Below are positions 42,277 through 50,995 of a DNA stretch of 64,000 nt, in pieces. A program made the position numbers and the translations under genes. This DNA comes from Arthrobacter silvisoli (GTDB taxonomy: Bacteria > Actinomycetota > Actinomycetes > Actinomycetales > Micrococcaceae). Under the pieces are notes generated by a model that worked only from the letters and a program-made list of their open reading frames with translations, did no database searches and was not told the origin of the DNA. Location: the NCBI RefSeq assembly GCF_003369445.1, contig NZ_QRCU01000077.1, forward strand, positions 62,001-126,000. The letters run 5' to 3'. The first letter of the stretch is position 1. Each line of letters starts with the position of its first letter.

Positions 42277-43362
42277 ATGACTTATAAAAGCCCCCTGTTG
42301 TCGCGCCCTGGCGCCGTCGAAGGCGGGGGCGCCGATGCCGGCGTGGCCGCCCACTACGGTGAGCCGTTGCGCGAGCAGCGCGCCCTGGCCGCCGGGACCG
42401 CCGTCGTCGATCTTTCCCACCGAGGCGTCGTCACGGTCACCGGACCGGACCGGCTCAGCTGGCTGAACACGCTGTCCTCCCAGCAGGTGACGAACCTGCC
42501 GCCGCGCGTCTCGAGCGAACTGCTGCTGCTGACCGTGCAGGGCCGGATCGAGTTCGACGCGAGGATCGTGGACGACGGCGAAACCGCCTGGCTGCTGGTC
42601 GAAGCCGCGGAGGCCGGACCGCTCGCTGAGTGGCTGACCAAGATGAAGTTCATGCTGCGCGTCGAGGTGGCGGATGTCTCGGAGGAATGGGCCACGGTGG
42701 GTTCCACCCGGCGGATCGAGGCCTGGGGGGACCGGATCGTCTGGGAAGACCCCTGGCCGCATGTCGGCGCGGGCGGCTACTCCTACAGCGTGGTCGCAGA
42801 AGACGGGCATCCCGGACTGGAACGGCCGTGGTTCGAGTACCTGATCCCGGCCGCCGAACTCAAAAGCGCCGTGGACGGCCTGGCCCTGGCCGGCACCCTG
42901 GCCTCGGAGGCCTTGCGGATCGCGGCCTGGCGTCCGCGGCTCGGCGCGGAGACCGACGACCGCGTCATCCCGCACGAACTGGACCTGCTGCGCACCTCGG
43001 TGCACCTGGCCAAGGGCTGCTACAAGGGCCAGGAAACCATCGCCCGGGTGCACAACCTGGGCCACCCGCCGCGCCGGCTGGTCTTCCTGCAGTTGGACGG
43101 TTCCCTGCACACCCTGCCGGTGGCCGGAAGCGACGTGCTCGCCGGCGACCGCAAGGTGGGCACCCTCACTTCCGTGGCCCAGCATTATGAGATGGGCGCG
43201 GTGGGGCTGGCACTCATTAAACGGTCGGTGGACCCGGCCGAGGTGTTGGCCGTGCAGGACGGCGACGAGCGCTACGCCGCCGCCCAAGAGGTGATTGTCG
43301 CGCCCGATGCCGGCCAGGTGGTGGGGCGCCAGAGCGGATTCCTGAAGGGACCACACCGATGA
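42277..43362 (+). CDS. ygfZ: YgfZ/GcvT-like folate-binding protein
   Basis: This 361-residue protein belongs to the T-protein superfamily. The YgfZ signature K246-GCYKGQE-253 is intact, and VVDLSHRGVVTVTGPDRLSWLN opens the fold. YgfZ uses tetrahydrofolate to help repair or assemble certain Fe-S enzymes. It starts 22 bases after the flavin gene and overlaps the ankyrin gene by four bases, so its small partner is translationally linked. Confidence 0.92.
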   Translation: MTYKSPLLSRPGAVEGGGADAGVAAHYGEPLREQRALAAGTAVVDLSHRGVVTVTGPDRLSWLNTLSSQQVTNLPPRVSSELLLLTVQGRIEFDARIVDDGETAWLLVEAAEAGPLAEWLTKMKFMLRVEVADVSEEWATVGSTRRIEAWGDRIVWEDPWPHVGAGGYSYSVVAEDGHPGLERPWFEYLIPAAELKSAVDGLALAGTLASEALRIAAWRPRLGAETDDRVIPHELDLLRTSVHLAKGCYKGQETIARVHNLGHPPRRLVFLQLDGSLHTLPVAGSDVLAGDRKVGTLTSVAQHYEMGAVGLALIKRSVDPAEVLAVQDGDERYAAAQEVIVAPDAGQVVGRQSGFLKGPHR

Positions 43363-43760
43363 GCGAAACCCCCGAATACCAAAGCGCGGAGGACGAGGAC
43401 GCTGCCATGGCGCAGGCTTTGTTCGATGCCGCCCGCGAAGGCGACAACCCCGTGTTGCGCAGCTACCTCGACGCCGGAGCGCCGGCCGGTCTCTGCAACC
43501 CCGCCGGTGATTCGCTGCTGATGCTCGCCGCGTACCACGGCCATCCGGAGACCGTCCAGCTCCTGCTGCACCACGGGGCGGACGCCTCCGCTCCCAACAG
43601 CCGCGGCCAGACGCCGCTCGCCGGTGCGGTGTTCAAGGGCTACACGGAGGTCGCCCGGGTACTGCTCGATGCCGGGGCGGATCCCGACGCCGGGTCCCCG
43701 ACCGCCCGGGAAGCCGCCCGGATGTTCGCGCGTGCGGACATCCTGCAGCTCTTGGGCTGA
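43359..43760 (+). CDS. Ankyrin-repeat protein
   Basis: This 133-residue cytosolic protein is made of about three ankyrin repeats: DAAREGDNPVLRSYLDAGA, AAYHGHPETVQLLLHHGADAS and GAVFKGYTEVARVLLDAGADPD, with an acidic N-terminus. Its start codon overlaps the ygfZ stop, so it may bind a YgfZ client. The partner is not known. Confidence 0.9.
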   Translation: MSETPEYQSAEDEDAAMAQALFDAAREGDNPVLRSYLDAGAPAGLCNPAGDSLLMLAAYHGHPETVQLLLHHGADASAPNSRGQTPLAGAVFKGYTEVARVLLDAGADPDAGSPTAREAARMFARADILQLLG

Positions 43761-43763
43761 CGC

Positions 43764-43985
43764 CCCTACGGCGCGGCCGGCGCCCCGAACGCACCACCTG
43801 CCGGATCACCGACGACGGAAAGACCGCCCTGGCGCAGCGGCTGGCGGCCATGCTCTCCGACGCCGTCAACGAATACCCGGTTTCCCGCACACCATGCTGC
43901 GGTGCGAAGTCGACTGGATCCGCAGCTTCCAGGCCGGACTCCGCAGCGGGGAACTGCCCTGGCAACCCCCGCACGCACAATCTAA
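43764..43985 (+). pseudogene. Remnant of a PadR-family regulator, frameshifted and lacking its N-terminus
   Basis: One frame reads RPERTTCRITDDGKTALAQR.. and then NEYPV; after about 43875 another frame continues HTMLRCEVDWIRSFQAGLRS GELPWQPP. This is the normal order of a PadR C-terminal region (YRITDDG wing and a late W-R-x-QA..SGELPW helix), so one base is missing near GGTTTCCC and the DNA-binding half is gone. Decay began before or after fusion with the ankyrin gene region. It sits directly upstream of an MFS drug exporter that such a PadR would regulate. Confidence 0.78.
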
Positions 43986-43993
43986 GGAACCCC

Positions 43994-45541
43994 ATGGAAC
44001 AAGTAGCCAAACCCTGGCCCGCTCTATGGTCCCTCGTCATCGGTTTCTTCATGATCCTGATCGACTCAACCATCGTTTCCGTGGCGAACCCGCGGATCAT
44101 GGAGGGACTCAACGCAGACATCAACGCCGTCATCTGGGTGACGAGCGCCTACCTCCTGGCCTACGCCGTGCCCCTGCTCATCACCGGGCGGCTCGGTGAC
44201 CGTTTCGGCCCCAAGAACCTGTACCTGTCGGGCCTGGTGGTCTTCACGCTCGCCTCGCTCTGGTGCGGACTGGCCGGCGACGTCGGCATGCTGATTGCCG
44301 CCCGCGCCGTCCAAGGGTTCGGCGCGGCCATGATGACCCCGCAGACCATGGCCGTCATCACCCGGATCTTCCCGCCGGACCGCCGCGGCGCGGCAATGGG
44401 CCTCTGGGGTGCCACCGCCGGCATGGCCATCCTGGTCGGCCCGATCCTGGGCGGCGTGCTCGTGGACGGCCTGGGCTGGGAGTGGATTTTCTTCGTCAAC
44501 GTGCCGATCGGCCTGATCGGATTCCTTGCAGTCACCCGCTTCGTGCCGGTGCTCGGCACGCACAGCCACCGCTTCGACATCCCGGGCGTCCTGCTCTCCG
44601 CCGTCGGGATGTTCCTGCTCGTCTTCGGCATCCAGGAGGGCCAGACGTACCACTGGGGAACAGTCCTCGGGCCGGTCACCGTCTGGGGCTTGATCATCGC
44701 CGGCATCACGGTCCTGGCGATCTTCGTGGCGTGGCAATGGATCCTGGAGCAGCGCGGCGGGGAGCCGCTGCTGCCGCTGGGACTGTTCAAGGAGCGCAAC
44801 TTCTCGTTGGGCAACACCACCATCATGGCCGTGGGCTTCACCATCACCGCGTTCCCGCTGCCCACCATCTTCTACTACCAGGTGGTCCGCGGCCTGACAC
44901 CCACCCAATCGGCACTGCTGATGATTCCCATGGCGGTGCTCTCCGGCGCCTTGGCGCCCTTCGTGGGCAAACTCATCGACCGGATCAACCCCCGCTGGTT
45001 CGCCGCGTTCGGCCTGGCCTGCCTCTCCGGGGCGCTCTTCTGGACCGGTGCGCTGCTTAAGCCCGAAACGCCCATCTGGATGTTCCTCCTTCCCAGTGCC
45101 CTGCAAGGCGTGGCCAACGGCTTCATCTGGGGTCCCGTTTCCAACGCCACCACGCGCAACCTGCCGCCGCGCCAGGCCGGTGCCGGATCGGGCGTCTTCA
45201 ATACCACCCGCCAGATCGGCGCCGTGCTGGGCTCGGCCGCGATCGCCTCGCTGATCCAGGCCCGGCTTGCGGCCGAGCTGCCAGCCGTTCCCGGCGGCGC
45301 GCCGGCAGGGGAGGGCCCGGTGGGTGGGCAGCTGCCGGAATTCCTGCACGCGGGATTCTCGACGGCGATGTCCCAGTCTGTGCTGCTTCCGGCCATCGCG
45401 ATCCTGCTGGGCGCTGTGGCGGCCCTGCTGTTTGGCAAGCCGAAGGCGGTCCAGGACTGGGGAGCCCCGGCTGCCCGGGCCGGCGCCTCGGTGGGCCCAC
45501 GAGGCGAGGCTTCGCTGTCCGAGCGGAGCGTCGGGGACTAG
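43994..45541 (+). CDS. MFS multidrug exporter, DHA2/EmrB type
   Basis: This 515-residue protein has 14 hydrophobic segments. WPALWSLVIGFFMILIDSTIVSVANP (TM1, motif D1), GRLGDRFGPKNLY (motif A) and WGATAGMAILVGPILGGVLVD (motif C of drug antiporters) identify a 14-helix proton-coupled drug exporter. AAGG-like AAGGAACCCC precedes the ATG. A broken PadR gene is immediately upstream, so this exporter may have lost its repressor. Confidence 0.93.
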   Translation: MEQVAKPWPALWSLVIGFFMILIDSTIVSVANPRIMEGLNADINAVIWVTSAYLLAYAVPLLITGRLGDRFGPKNLYLSGLVVFTLASLWCGLAGDVGMLIAARAVQGFGAAMMTPQTMAVITRIFPPDRRGAAMGLWGATAGMAILVGPILGGVLVDGLGWEWIFFVNVPIGLIGFLAVTRFVPVLGTHSHRFDIPGVLLSAVGMFLLVFGIQEGQTYHWGTVLGPVTVWGLIIAGITVLAIFVAWQWILEQRGGEPLLPLGLFKERNFSLGNTTIMAVGFTITAFPLPTIFYYQVVRGLTPTQSALLMIPMAVLSGALAPFVGKLIDRINPRWFAAFGLACLSGALFWTGALLKPETPIWMFLLPSALQGVANGFIWGPVSNATTRNLPPRQAGAGSGVFNTTRQIGAVLGSAAIASLIQARLAAELPAVPGGAPAGEGPVGGQLPEFLHAGFSTAMSQSVLLPAIAILLGAVAALLFGKPKAVQDWGAPAARAGASVGPRGEASLSERSVGD

Positions 45542-46269
45542 CGCAACAGCACGGAAGTGACCGTGCCGCCGTCGGCGAATCCAAGACTCCTGGCCAGGCC
45601 CAGCGCGCCGCGGTTGTCCAAGGCCGCGCGCCACTGCAGGGTCAAGCCGGAGGCCAGGGCTTCATGGGACGCGATCGAGGCGGCGAGCGTGCCCAGGCCC
45701 TGGCGGCGCAGTTCCGGCCGGACCAGGACGCCCATGTCCGCGAGGATGCCCTCCCACTCGGCGTAGGCGCCACAAGCCACGGGGCTGCCCTCCTTCCCCG
45801 GGCCGTCCATCACCGTAAAGCAATGGCCCATGGAGCCGAGGCGGGCCTCGTTGGCGTCGTCCGGCGGACACATGCCCTCCAGCTCAATGGCCTCCGGGTG
45901 CCCGCGGGAGACAGTGACTTCGCCGCGGGGCTGGGCGAGGGGCAGGTCGTCGGCGAAAAGCAGGGCCGAGGTGCCCAGACCGTGGCCGCCGTGTCCGCGG
46001 CTCATGCGCATCAGGGTGGCGTGTTCGCTGAGTTCCTCGTCACTGTATTCACCGGCCGCCGCGGTGGCCCAGGCTGGGCCTACGAAGGCCGAGTGCCCGA
46101 AAAGGCGGACGAAGGTGATGGAATCCGAGCCGTTGTCTTCCCGGACCAGCCGTTCCCGGCCGGCACTCGTGCTGGAGAAGCGCACGTGGGCGAAAGCGGC
46201 GTCGTCGAATCCAAGATGCCGCGCCCAGGCCAGCAGGACGATGTCGGCAGATCCTTCAGCAAATCCCAT
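45538..46269 (-). CDS. GNAT-family acetyltransferase
   Basis: This is a 243-residue protein whose C-terminal half is a GNAT domain (VLVRPELRRQGLGTLAASIA, then AALDNRGALGLARSLGF). The N-terminal part is more divergent. The substrate is unknown. It converges with the MFS exporter and overlaps its last four bases. Confidence 0.82.
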   Translation of the reverse strand: MGFAEGSADIVLLAWARHLGFDDAAFAHVRFSSTSAGRERLVREDNGSDSITFVRLFGHSAFVGPAWATAAAGEYSDEELSEHATLMRMSRGHGGHGLGTSALLFADDLPLAQPRGEVTVSRGHPEAIELEGMCPPDDANEARLGSMGHCFTVMDGPGKEGSPVACGAYAEWEGILADMGVLVRPELRRQGLGTLAASIASHEALASGLTLQWRAALDNRGALGLARSLGFADGGTVTSVLLR

Positions 46270-46323
46270 GCATCGAGTGTAGGCAAAGAGGGAACCGTCC
46301 CGGAGGCGGTCCGGAAACACGAC

Positions 46324-46349
46324 GGGCCCGCACCGGAAGGTGCGGGCCC
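46324..46349 (-). terminator. Hairpin terminator of pfkA
   Basis: An 11 bp perfect GC-rich stem (46324-46334 with 46339-46349) lies 16 bases after the pfkA stop. Confidence 0.75.
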
Positions 46350-46364
46350 GGGGGCGTTCTTCGC

Positions 46365-47390
46365 CTAGCCGAACAGCACGGCTGCTTCGTCGTAGCGGTG
46401 CTGGGGGACGGTCTTGAGCCTGCCCAGGGCGGCCTCGAAGCCGACGTGCACGATGTCGGTGCCGTTGAGGGAGACCATGGTGCCCCAGCGGCCTTCCACC
46501 ACCGAGTCGATCGCCGCCATACCCAAACGGGTAGCTAGCACCCTGTCGAACGCCGAAGGCACGCCGCCGCGCTGGATGTGGCCCAGGATGGTCGCACGGG
46601 TTTCGATGCCCGTGCGGGCCTCGATCTCCGGGGCCAGCTGGTCCGCGATGCCGCCCAGCCGCGGCCGGCCGAAGGTGTCCAGGCCGCGTTCGGAGTGCGG
46701 GGCTTCCATATGGTCGGGCACGAAGCCTTCGGCCACCACTACGAGCGGGGCGCGGCCGCGGTCGTGGGCTTCCTTGACCCATTCGGTGATCTGGTCGATG
46801 GAGATTTTCTGCTCGGGGATCAAGATGGCGTGGGCGCCGGAGGCCATGCCTGCGTGCAGCGCGATCCAGCCGACGTGCCGGCCCATGACCTCGGCAATCA
46901 TGCAGCGGTGGTGGGATTCGCCGGTGGTGCGCAGCCGGTCGATCGCTTCGGTGGCGATCTGCACGGCGGTGTCGAAACCGAAGGTGTAATCCGTGGCGTC
47001 GAGGTCGTTGTCCACCGTCTTGGGCACGCCCACGATCTTCAGCCCGGCGTCGGTGAGCCGTTTGGCTGCGGCCAGGGTTCCTTCGCCGCCGATCGCGATC
47101 ATGGCGTCGATGCCGAGCCGGTCCATGTGGCCCTTGATGACTTCGGGGCCGCCGCCGTTCTCGAAGGGGTTGGTGCGGGAGGTGCCCAGGATGGTGCCGC
47201 CCTGCTTCGCGATGCCGCGGACCATGGTGCGGGGGATGTCGATGATGTCGCCCTCGACCACGCCACGCCAGCCGTCGCGGAAACCGACGAACTCGTGGCC
47301 GTGGATGGCGATGCCCTTCAGGACTGCACCGCGGATGACGGCGTTGAGTCCGGGGCAATCGCCGCCGCTGGTGAGGATTCCAATTTTCAT
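46365..47390 (-). CDS. pfkA: 6-phosphofructokinase, actinobacterial group III
   Basis: This 341-residue glycolytic enzyme phosphorylates fructose 6-phosphate. It has TSGGDCPGLNAVIRG (N-terminus), the nucleotide-site motif IGGEGTL (position 104 Gly, favouring ATP over PPi) and the catalytic PKTVDNDL with the proton-accepting Asp. EVMGRHVGWIALHAG and GHIQRGG complete the fold. No PPi-type Asp is seen at the GG(E/D)D position, so ATP is the likely donor. Confidence 0.95.
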   Translation of the reverse strand: MKIGILTSGGDCPGLNAVIRGAVLKGIAIHGHEFVGFRDGWRGVVEGDIIDIPRTMVRGIAKQGGTILGTSRTNPFENGGGPEVIKGHMDRLGIDAMIAIGGEGTLAAAKRLTDAGLKIVGVPKTVDNDLDATDYTFGFDTAVQIATEAIDRLRTTGESHHRCMIAEVMGRHVGWIALHAGMASGAHAILIPEQKISIDQITEWVKEAHDRGRAPLVVVAEGFVPDHMEAPHSERGLDTFGRPRLGGIADQLAPEIEARTGIETRATILGHIQRGGVPSAFDRVLATRLGMAAIDSVVEGRWGTMVSLNGTDIVHVGFEAALGRLKTVPQHRYDEAAVLFG

Positions 47391-47534
47391 GAGCGCTCAA
47401 ATCCTGGCTAGGAGGTACACGTGCCGAGCGCCACGCTGAGCTCCCCTAGATTGTAGGCGGCAATGTGGGGTAGGACACAAACCGCGACCGCTGGCCGGGA
47501 TGAGCCTTCGGAAACAATCCCGCAATATTTGACG

Positions 47535-47792
47535 TCAGGAACGGTTGCGGCCGCGTTCCTGGAGGAACGATTCCAGCGCGATGCTTCCGTCCTGTGCCGG
47601 GAGCAGCAGCCACGCCACCACATACACCACGAATGCGGGTCCGGGCAGGAGGCAGAAGAGCAGGAATGCCACCCGGACGTACGCGACGTCGACGTTCAGC
47701 TTTGCCGCGATGCCGCCGCAGACGCCGCCGAGCCAGCGCTGTGGACCGCGCTTCAGTCCGAGGCTGCGGATGATGCTGAAGAATTTGGTCAT
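47535..47792 (-). CDS. Small PspC-domain membrane protein
   Basis: This 85-residue protein is a single PspC domain: GLKRGPQRWLGGVCGGIAAKLNVDVAYVRVAFLLF then PGPAFVVYVVAWLLLPA. The ATG at 47792 follows AAGGAAGG. It ends the three-gene membrane cluster and probably senses or modulates envelope stress. Confidence 0.85.
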   Translation of the reverse strand: MTKFFSIIRSLGLKRGPQRWLGGVCGGIAAKLNVDVAYVRVAFLLFCLLPGPAFVVYVVAWLLLPAQDGSIALESFLQERGRNRS

Positions 47793-47883
47793 GGTTCGAG
47801 CCTTCCTTGTCGGAGGTGTTTTGTCACGCCCCAACGGGCGCCGGGGTGGGCGCCCGCTGGGCCGGGTTGGGTCCGGGAGGTGG

Positions 47884-48177
47884 TCAGCCGTGGATGGTTC
47901 CGTTCCCGGAGTCCCCTTCGCCTTCCTTTGATCTGGAGCTCCGCGAACGTGCCGAGACGAGACCGCCGATGATCAGCGCCGCTCCGGCCCCGATCATGAG
48001 CCCGATCAGGACGTAGTCCCCGTTGAGGGCGATGAGGCCCAGCTTGGAGACGATGATCAGCGCCGCGAGGGCCACGATGACCAGGCCCCACACCACCGTG
48101 CCGACCCGTGGTCCGGGTTCTAGTCCGGCGCCGTTCCCGTTGCTTCCGTAGAGCGGCCCAGGTTCTTGCGTTGCCAT
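47884..48177 (-). CDS. Small two-helix membrane protein in the PspC cluster
   Basis: This 97-residue protein has a hydrophilic Gly-rich N-terminus (about 25 residues), two hydrophobic helices and a basic/acidic tail SARSRSSRSKEGEGD. It starts one base before the stop of its upstream neighbour is reached, so it is co-transcribed with the PspC/LiaF-like gene. No function is assigned. Confidence 0.7.
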   Translation of the reverse strand: MATQEPGPLYGSNGNGAGLEPGPRVGTVVWGLVIVALAALIIVSKLGLIALNGDYVLIGLMIGAGAALIIGGLVSARSRSSRSKEGEGDSGNGTIHG

Positions 48178-48178
48178 G

Positions 48179-49558
48179 TCAGTTTCCTTCCTGGATGGTG
48201 ACGTTGCTGAAGGTGCCGTCCAGCTGGATGACCATGCTCGCCCCCGGCTTGCCGGTGTTGAAGAAATGCTGCGCTTCGGACTGACCCGTGTTGCCGCCGG
48301 CTCCCGTGAGGTTTCCGAAGGTCATGTTTGCCTTGATCTCCACGGGTACCGTGTCGGGAATGAGTACCTTGACGTTGCTCGCGGTGATCTTGAGCGGCAC
48401 CACCAGGCCGGATTCCAAAGGCTCATCCAGTTTCACCTGAGTGAGGTCCACCGTCCCGTTCGCACCGGTGATGTCGTAGCCGTTGTGGGCGTCCGATATG
48501 GTCAGCGGAGCCCATTGGGCATTCTGCAGGGCGAAGTGGTCGCCGCGGGGAATCACGTTGAAGATCCCGCCGATCACCAGTGCCACCACTGCCAGGAAGC
48601 CCAGGAAGCCGGAGGTCCGGCCTCGGAGTCCGGCAACCAGGATGCCCAGCCCGAGCACGGCGGCGCCGCTCGCCCAGACCACCGCGTTGGCGGCGTCACC
48701 CAACTGGATGGTGCCGCCGGCGTCGAGCAGTTTGAGGGTGCCGCCCACCAGGAGCGCAGCTCCTGCGGAGACCGCCACAATTGCGGCGCCGGGTCCTTGC
48801 CGGCGCGGTCCGCGCGGCTGCCCGCCGGTCCACTGCGGCGCGGCCGGGGCGCCCGGGTATCCGGGCCCGGACGGAATGCCCGACGGCGGTGCCTCACCGG
48901 GGAGCGGGAGGTTTGCGGCCGGGGGAACCGGGCTTCCGCCGGGTGCGGGGGCGGCGAATGCCTGCGGGCCGCCGTGCATGCCTGGTGCGCCCGTGGAGGT
49001 TCCGCCCTGTGGTGCGGCCGGCCCCGGCCCTGTGTAGTACTGGTTTGCCACGGTGTATCCCCCGTTCCGGTTCTTGTTCCGCCGGACCAGGAAGTAGGCC
49101 AGGAAGGCCACCACGCCCACCCAGAAGAGGGTCCAGAAGAGGCCGGGGAGGCCGTTCCAGCCCCAGCCCCAGACGCCCCGGCCGAGGCCGGGAAGGCCGA
49201 TGATCGTGGTGATCAAGGCGCCTGTCATGCCCGCCGTCCAGCGCCCGGCACCCGCCTCCTGTGCATGGATGCGCCCGTCCGGTTCCGGCAGCAGGGCCCA
49301 GGCCACGCCATAGAGCAGGACGCCGATGCCGGCGAAGATGGCGAGGACCACGAAGATGCCGCGGACAATCAGCGGGTCGATACCGAAGCGGTGGGCGATG
49401 CCGCTGGCAACGCCGCCGATCCACCTGTCCCGCCCCCGGGAGATTCCCTGGCTGCGGATCCAGTCGAAGAAGTTTTGTGTGGGCCGGGGGCCGGGTTCAC
49501 CGCTGTGGCCGGCCTCTTCGCCCTGCCCGGAGGTTCCGGGTGTGCTGTTCTGGTTCAT
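48179..49558 (-). CDS. PspC-domain protein with LiaF-like C-terminal domain
   Basis: This is a 459-residue membrane protein with a PspC domain at residues about 35-95 (RWIGGVASGIAHRFGIDPLIVRGIF). Two hydrophobic helices follow, then a Pro/Gly-rich linker (about 165-255) and further hydrophobic helices. The C-terminal beta-rich region (about 350-459; VDLTQVKL, LIPDTVPVEIKANMTFGNL) resembles LiaF/DUF4097 toast-rack folds. It is divergent from the kinase gene and likely forms the inhibitory sensor of that two-component system. Confidence 0.85.
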   Translation of the reverse strand: MNQNSTPGTSGQGEEAGHSGEPGPRPTQNFFDWIRSQGISRGRDRWIGGVASGIAHRFGIDPLIVRGIFVVLAIFAGIGVLLYGVAWALLPEPDGRIHAQEAGAGRWTAGMTGALITTIIGLPGLGRGVWGWGWNGLPGLFWTLFWVGVVAFLAYFLVRRNKNRNGGYTVANQYYTGPGPAAPQGGTSTGAPGMHGGPQAFAAPAPGGSPVPPAANLPLPGEAPPSGIPSGPGYPGAPAAPQWTGGQPRGPRRQGPGAAIVAVSAGAALLVGGTLKLLDAGGTIQLGDAANAVVWASGAAVLGLGILVAGLRGRTSGFLGFLAVVALVIGGIFNVIPRGDHFALQNAQWAPLTISDAHNGYDITGANGTVDLTQVKLDEPLESGLVVPLKITASNVKVLIPDTVPVEIKANMTFGNLTGAGGNTGQSEAQHFFNTGKPGASMVIQLDGTFSNVTIQEGN

Positions 49559-49598
49559 ACCTTGATCCTGCCGCCAGGGCGGGAGTGTCCTCTACTGG

Positions 49599-49639
49599 GG
49601 GATACCCTGAACCGTCCCTGAGGGCGCCCTGGGATACCC
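49599..49639. promoter_or_regulatory. Paired GGGATACCC sites between divergent PspC operons
   Basis: GGGATACCC occurs at 49599-49607 and 49631-49639, 32 bp apart (about three helical turns), in the 126-base gap between the LiaF-like and kinase genes. They are candidate binding sites for the cognate LuxR-type response regulator. Confidence 0.5.
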
Positions 49640-49684
49640 CGGTTCCGGGGTTCCCGGACCCCTGATCCGTGCTTGGATGGAGGC

Positions 49685-50995
49685 ATGACAAGCCCTGCCC
49701 AACGCCCGCCGCTGTTCCGAAGCGGTGACCGCATGATTGCCGGCGTGTGCAGTGGCCTTGCCGCGCACCTCGGGTGGCCGGTGAAGTACCTGCGGATCGG
49801 CATGGTCCTGGCAAGCTTCGCCGGCGGCGCAGGCCTCATGTTCTATGCATGGCTCTGGGTCCTGGTCCCGACCGCGGACGAAGGGGCCCGCCGGCTGGCG
49901 TCGTCCATCGGCCCTGCGGTGAGCGCGTCACTTCCGGCGCCAAACGCGCCGCTGTCTGCCGGAGGATCGCCGTCCGCGAGGCCCGCCGTGCCTTGGTTCA
50001 GCGGTCGCCGGTTCCAGTACGGCAAGGAACTGCTGCTCGGGGCCGGCCTGATTTTCGTGGCGGGAATCCTCATCGCGCGCCAGCTTGGCGTGGACCTGCC
50101 CTTGGGCACCTTGATTCCGGCAGCCGCCATTCTCGGCGGTGCCGCCATCGCCTGGATGCAGCTGGACGAGACCCGCAGGGCCGGACTGGTCGACAAGACG
50201 AAGGCCGACCAGGCGGGCGGCTGGGTCCGCCTCGCTGCGGGCCTGGCCCTGGTGGTGGCCGGGGTGCTGGTCATGGTCTCGGGGTCGGGTTCCTGGGAAC
50301 AGACCTGGTTGGCCCTGCTGGCCTCGGTGGCGGTGCTCGGCGGTGTGGTCCTGGTCCTGCTGCCGTGGGGACTGAAGTTCTGGAGGGATCTGGAAACGGA
50401 ACGCGCGGGCCGCGTCAGGGAAACCGAACGGGCGGAGATCGCCGCCCATCTGCACGACTCGGTCCTGCAGACACTGGCCCTGATCCAGCGCCGCGCAAGC
50501 TCGGAACAGGATGTGGTCCGCCTGGCCCGCGCCCAGGAGCGTGAACTCCGGGGTTGGCTGTACCGGGACCAGGCTGCCGGTTCGGGACAGCTTGCCGACC
50601 GCATCAAGGCGGTTGCCGCCGAAGTGGAAGACACCCACGGGCACATGGTCGACGTCGTCAGCGTCGGGGACACAGTCATGGGCGAACGGCACGAGGCGCT
50701 GGTCCAAGCCGCCCGGGAGGCCATGCTCAACGCCGCCCGGCACGGGGGCGGAACGGTGTCCGTCTACCTGGAGACTTCGGACGCGGGAAGCGAGATCTTC
50801 GTCAAGGACCGTGGCCCGGGATTCGACCCCGAGGCGGTCCCGAAGGACCGCCTGGGCGTCCGCGAATCGATCATCGGACGCATGAAACGGCACGGCGGCA
50901 CGGCTGCGATCAGCAGCGGTCCCTCAGGGACCGAAGTGCGCCTCAGCCTTCCGGCGGCCGGCCCGGACGAACGCAACGGAGAGGGAAGACCATGA
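49685..50995 (+). CDS. Sensor histidine kinase with N-terminal PspC domain
   Basis: This 436-residue membrane kinase has a PspC domain (residues 10-65; MIAGVCSGLAAHLGWPVKYLRIG), further hydrophobic helices to about residue 230, a HisKA_3 phosphoacceptor segment EIAAHLHDSVLQT with H257, and a C-terminal HATPase (AREAMLNAARHGGG; DRGPGFDPEAVPKDRLGVRE). It belongs with LiaS/DesK-like kinases. The start at 49685 is preceded closely by GGAGG. Its stop overlaps the response-regulator start (ATGA). Confidence 0.93.
   Translation: MTSPAQRPPLFRSGDRMIAGVCSGLAAHLGWPVKYLRIGMVLASFAGGAGLMFYAWLWVLVPTADEGARRLASSIGPAVSASLPAPNAPLSAGGSPSARPAVPWFSGRRFQYGKELLLGAGLIFVAGILIARQLGVDLPLGTLIPAAAILGGAAIAWMQLDETRRAGLVDKTKADQAGGWVRLAAGLALVVAGVLVMVSGSGSWEQTWLALLASVAVLGGVVLVLLPWGLKFWRDLETERAGRVRETERAEIAAHLHDSVLQTLALIQRRASSEQDVVRLARAQERELRGWLYRDQAAGSGQLADRIKAVAAEVEDTHGHMVDVVSVGDTVMGERHEALVQAAREAMLNAARHGGGTVSVYLETSDAGSEIFVKDRGPGFDPEAVPKDRLGVRESIIGRMKRHGGTAAISSGPSGTEVRLSLPAAGPDERNGEGRP

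Noticed and set aside
47884..49558. Whether the PspC cluster is a phage-shock operon with pspA
   Set aside because: No PspA, PspF or PspB homologue is present; PspC and LiaF-like domains alone fit a Lia-type two-component setting better.
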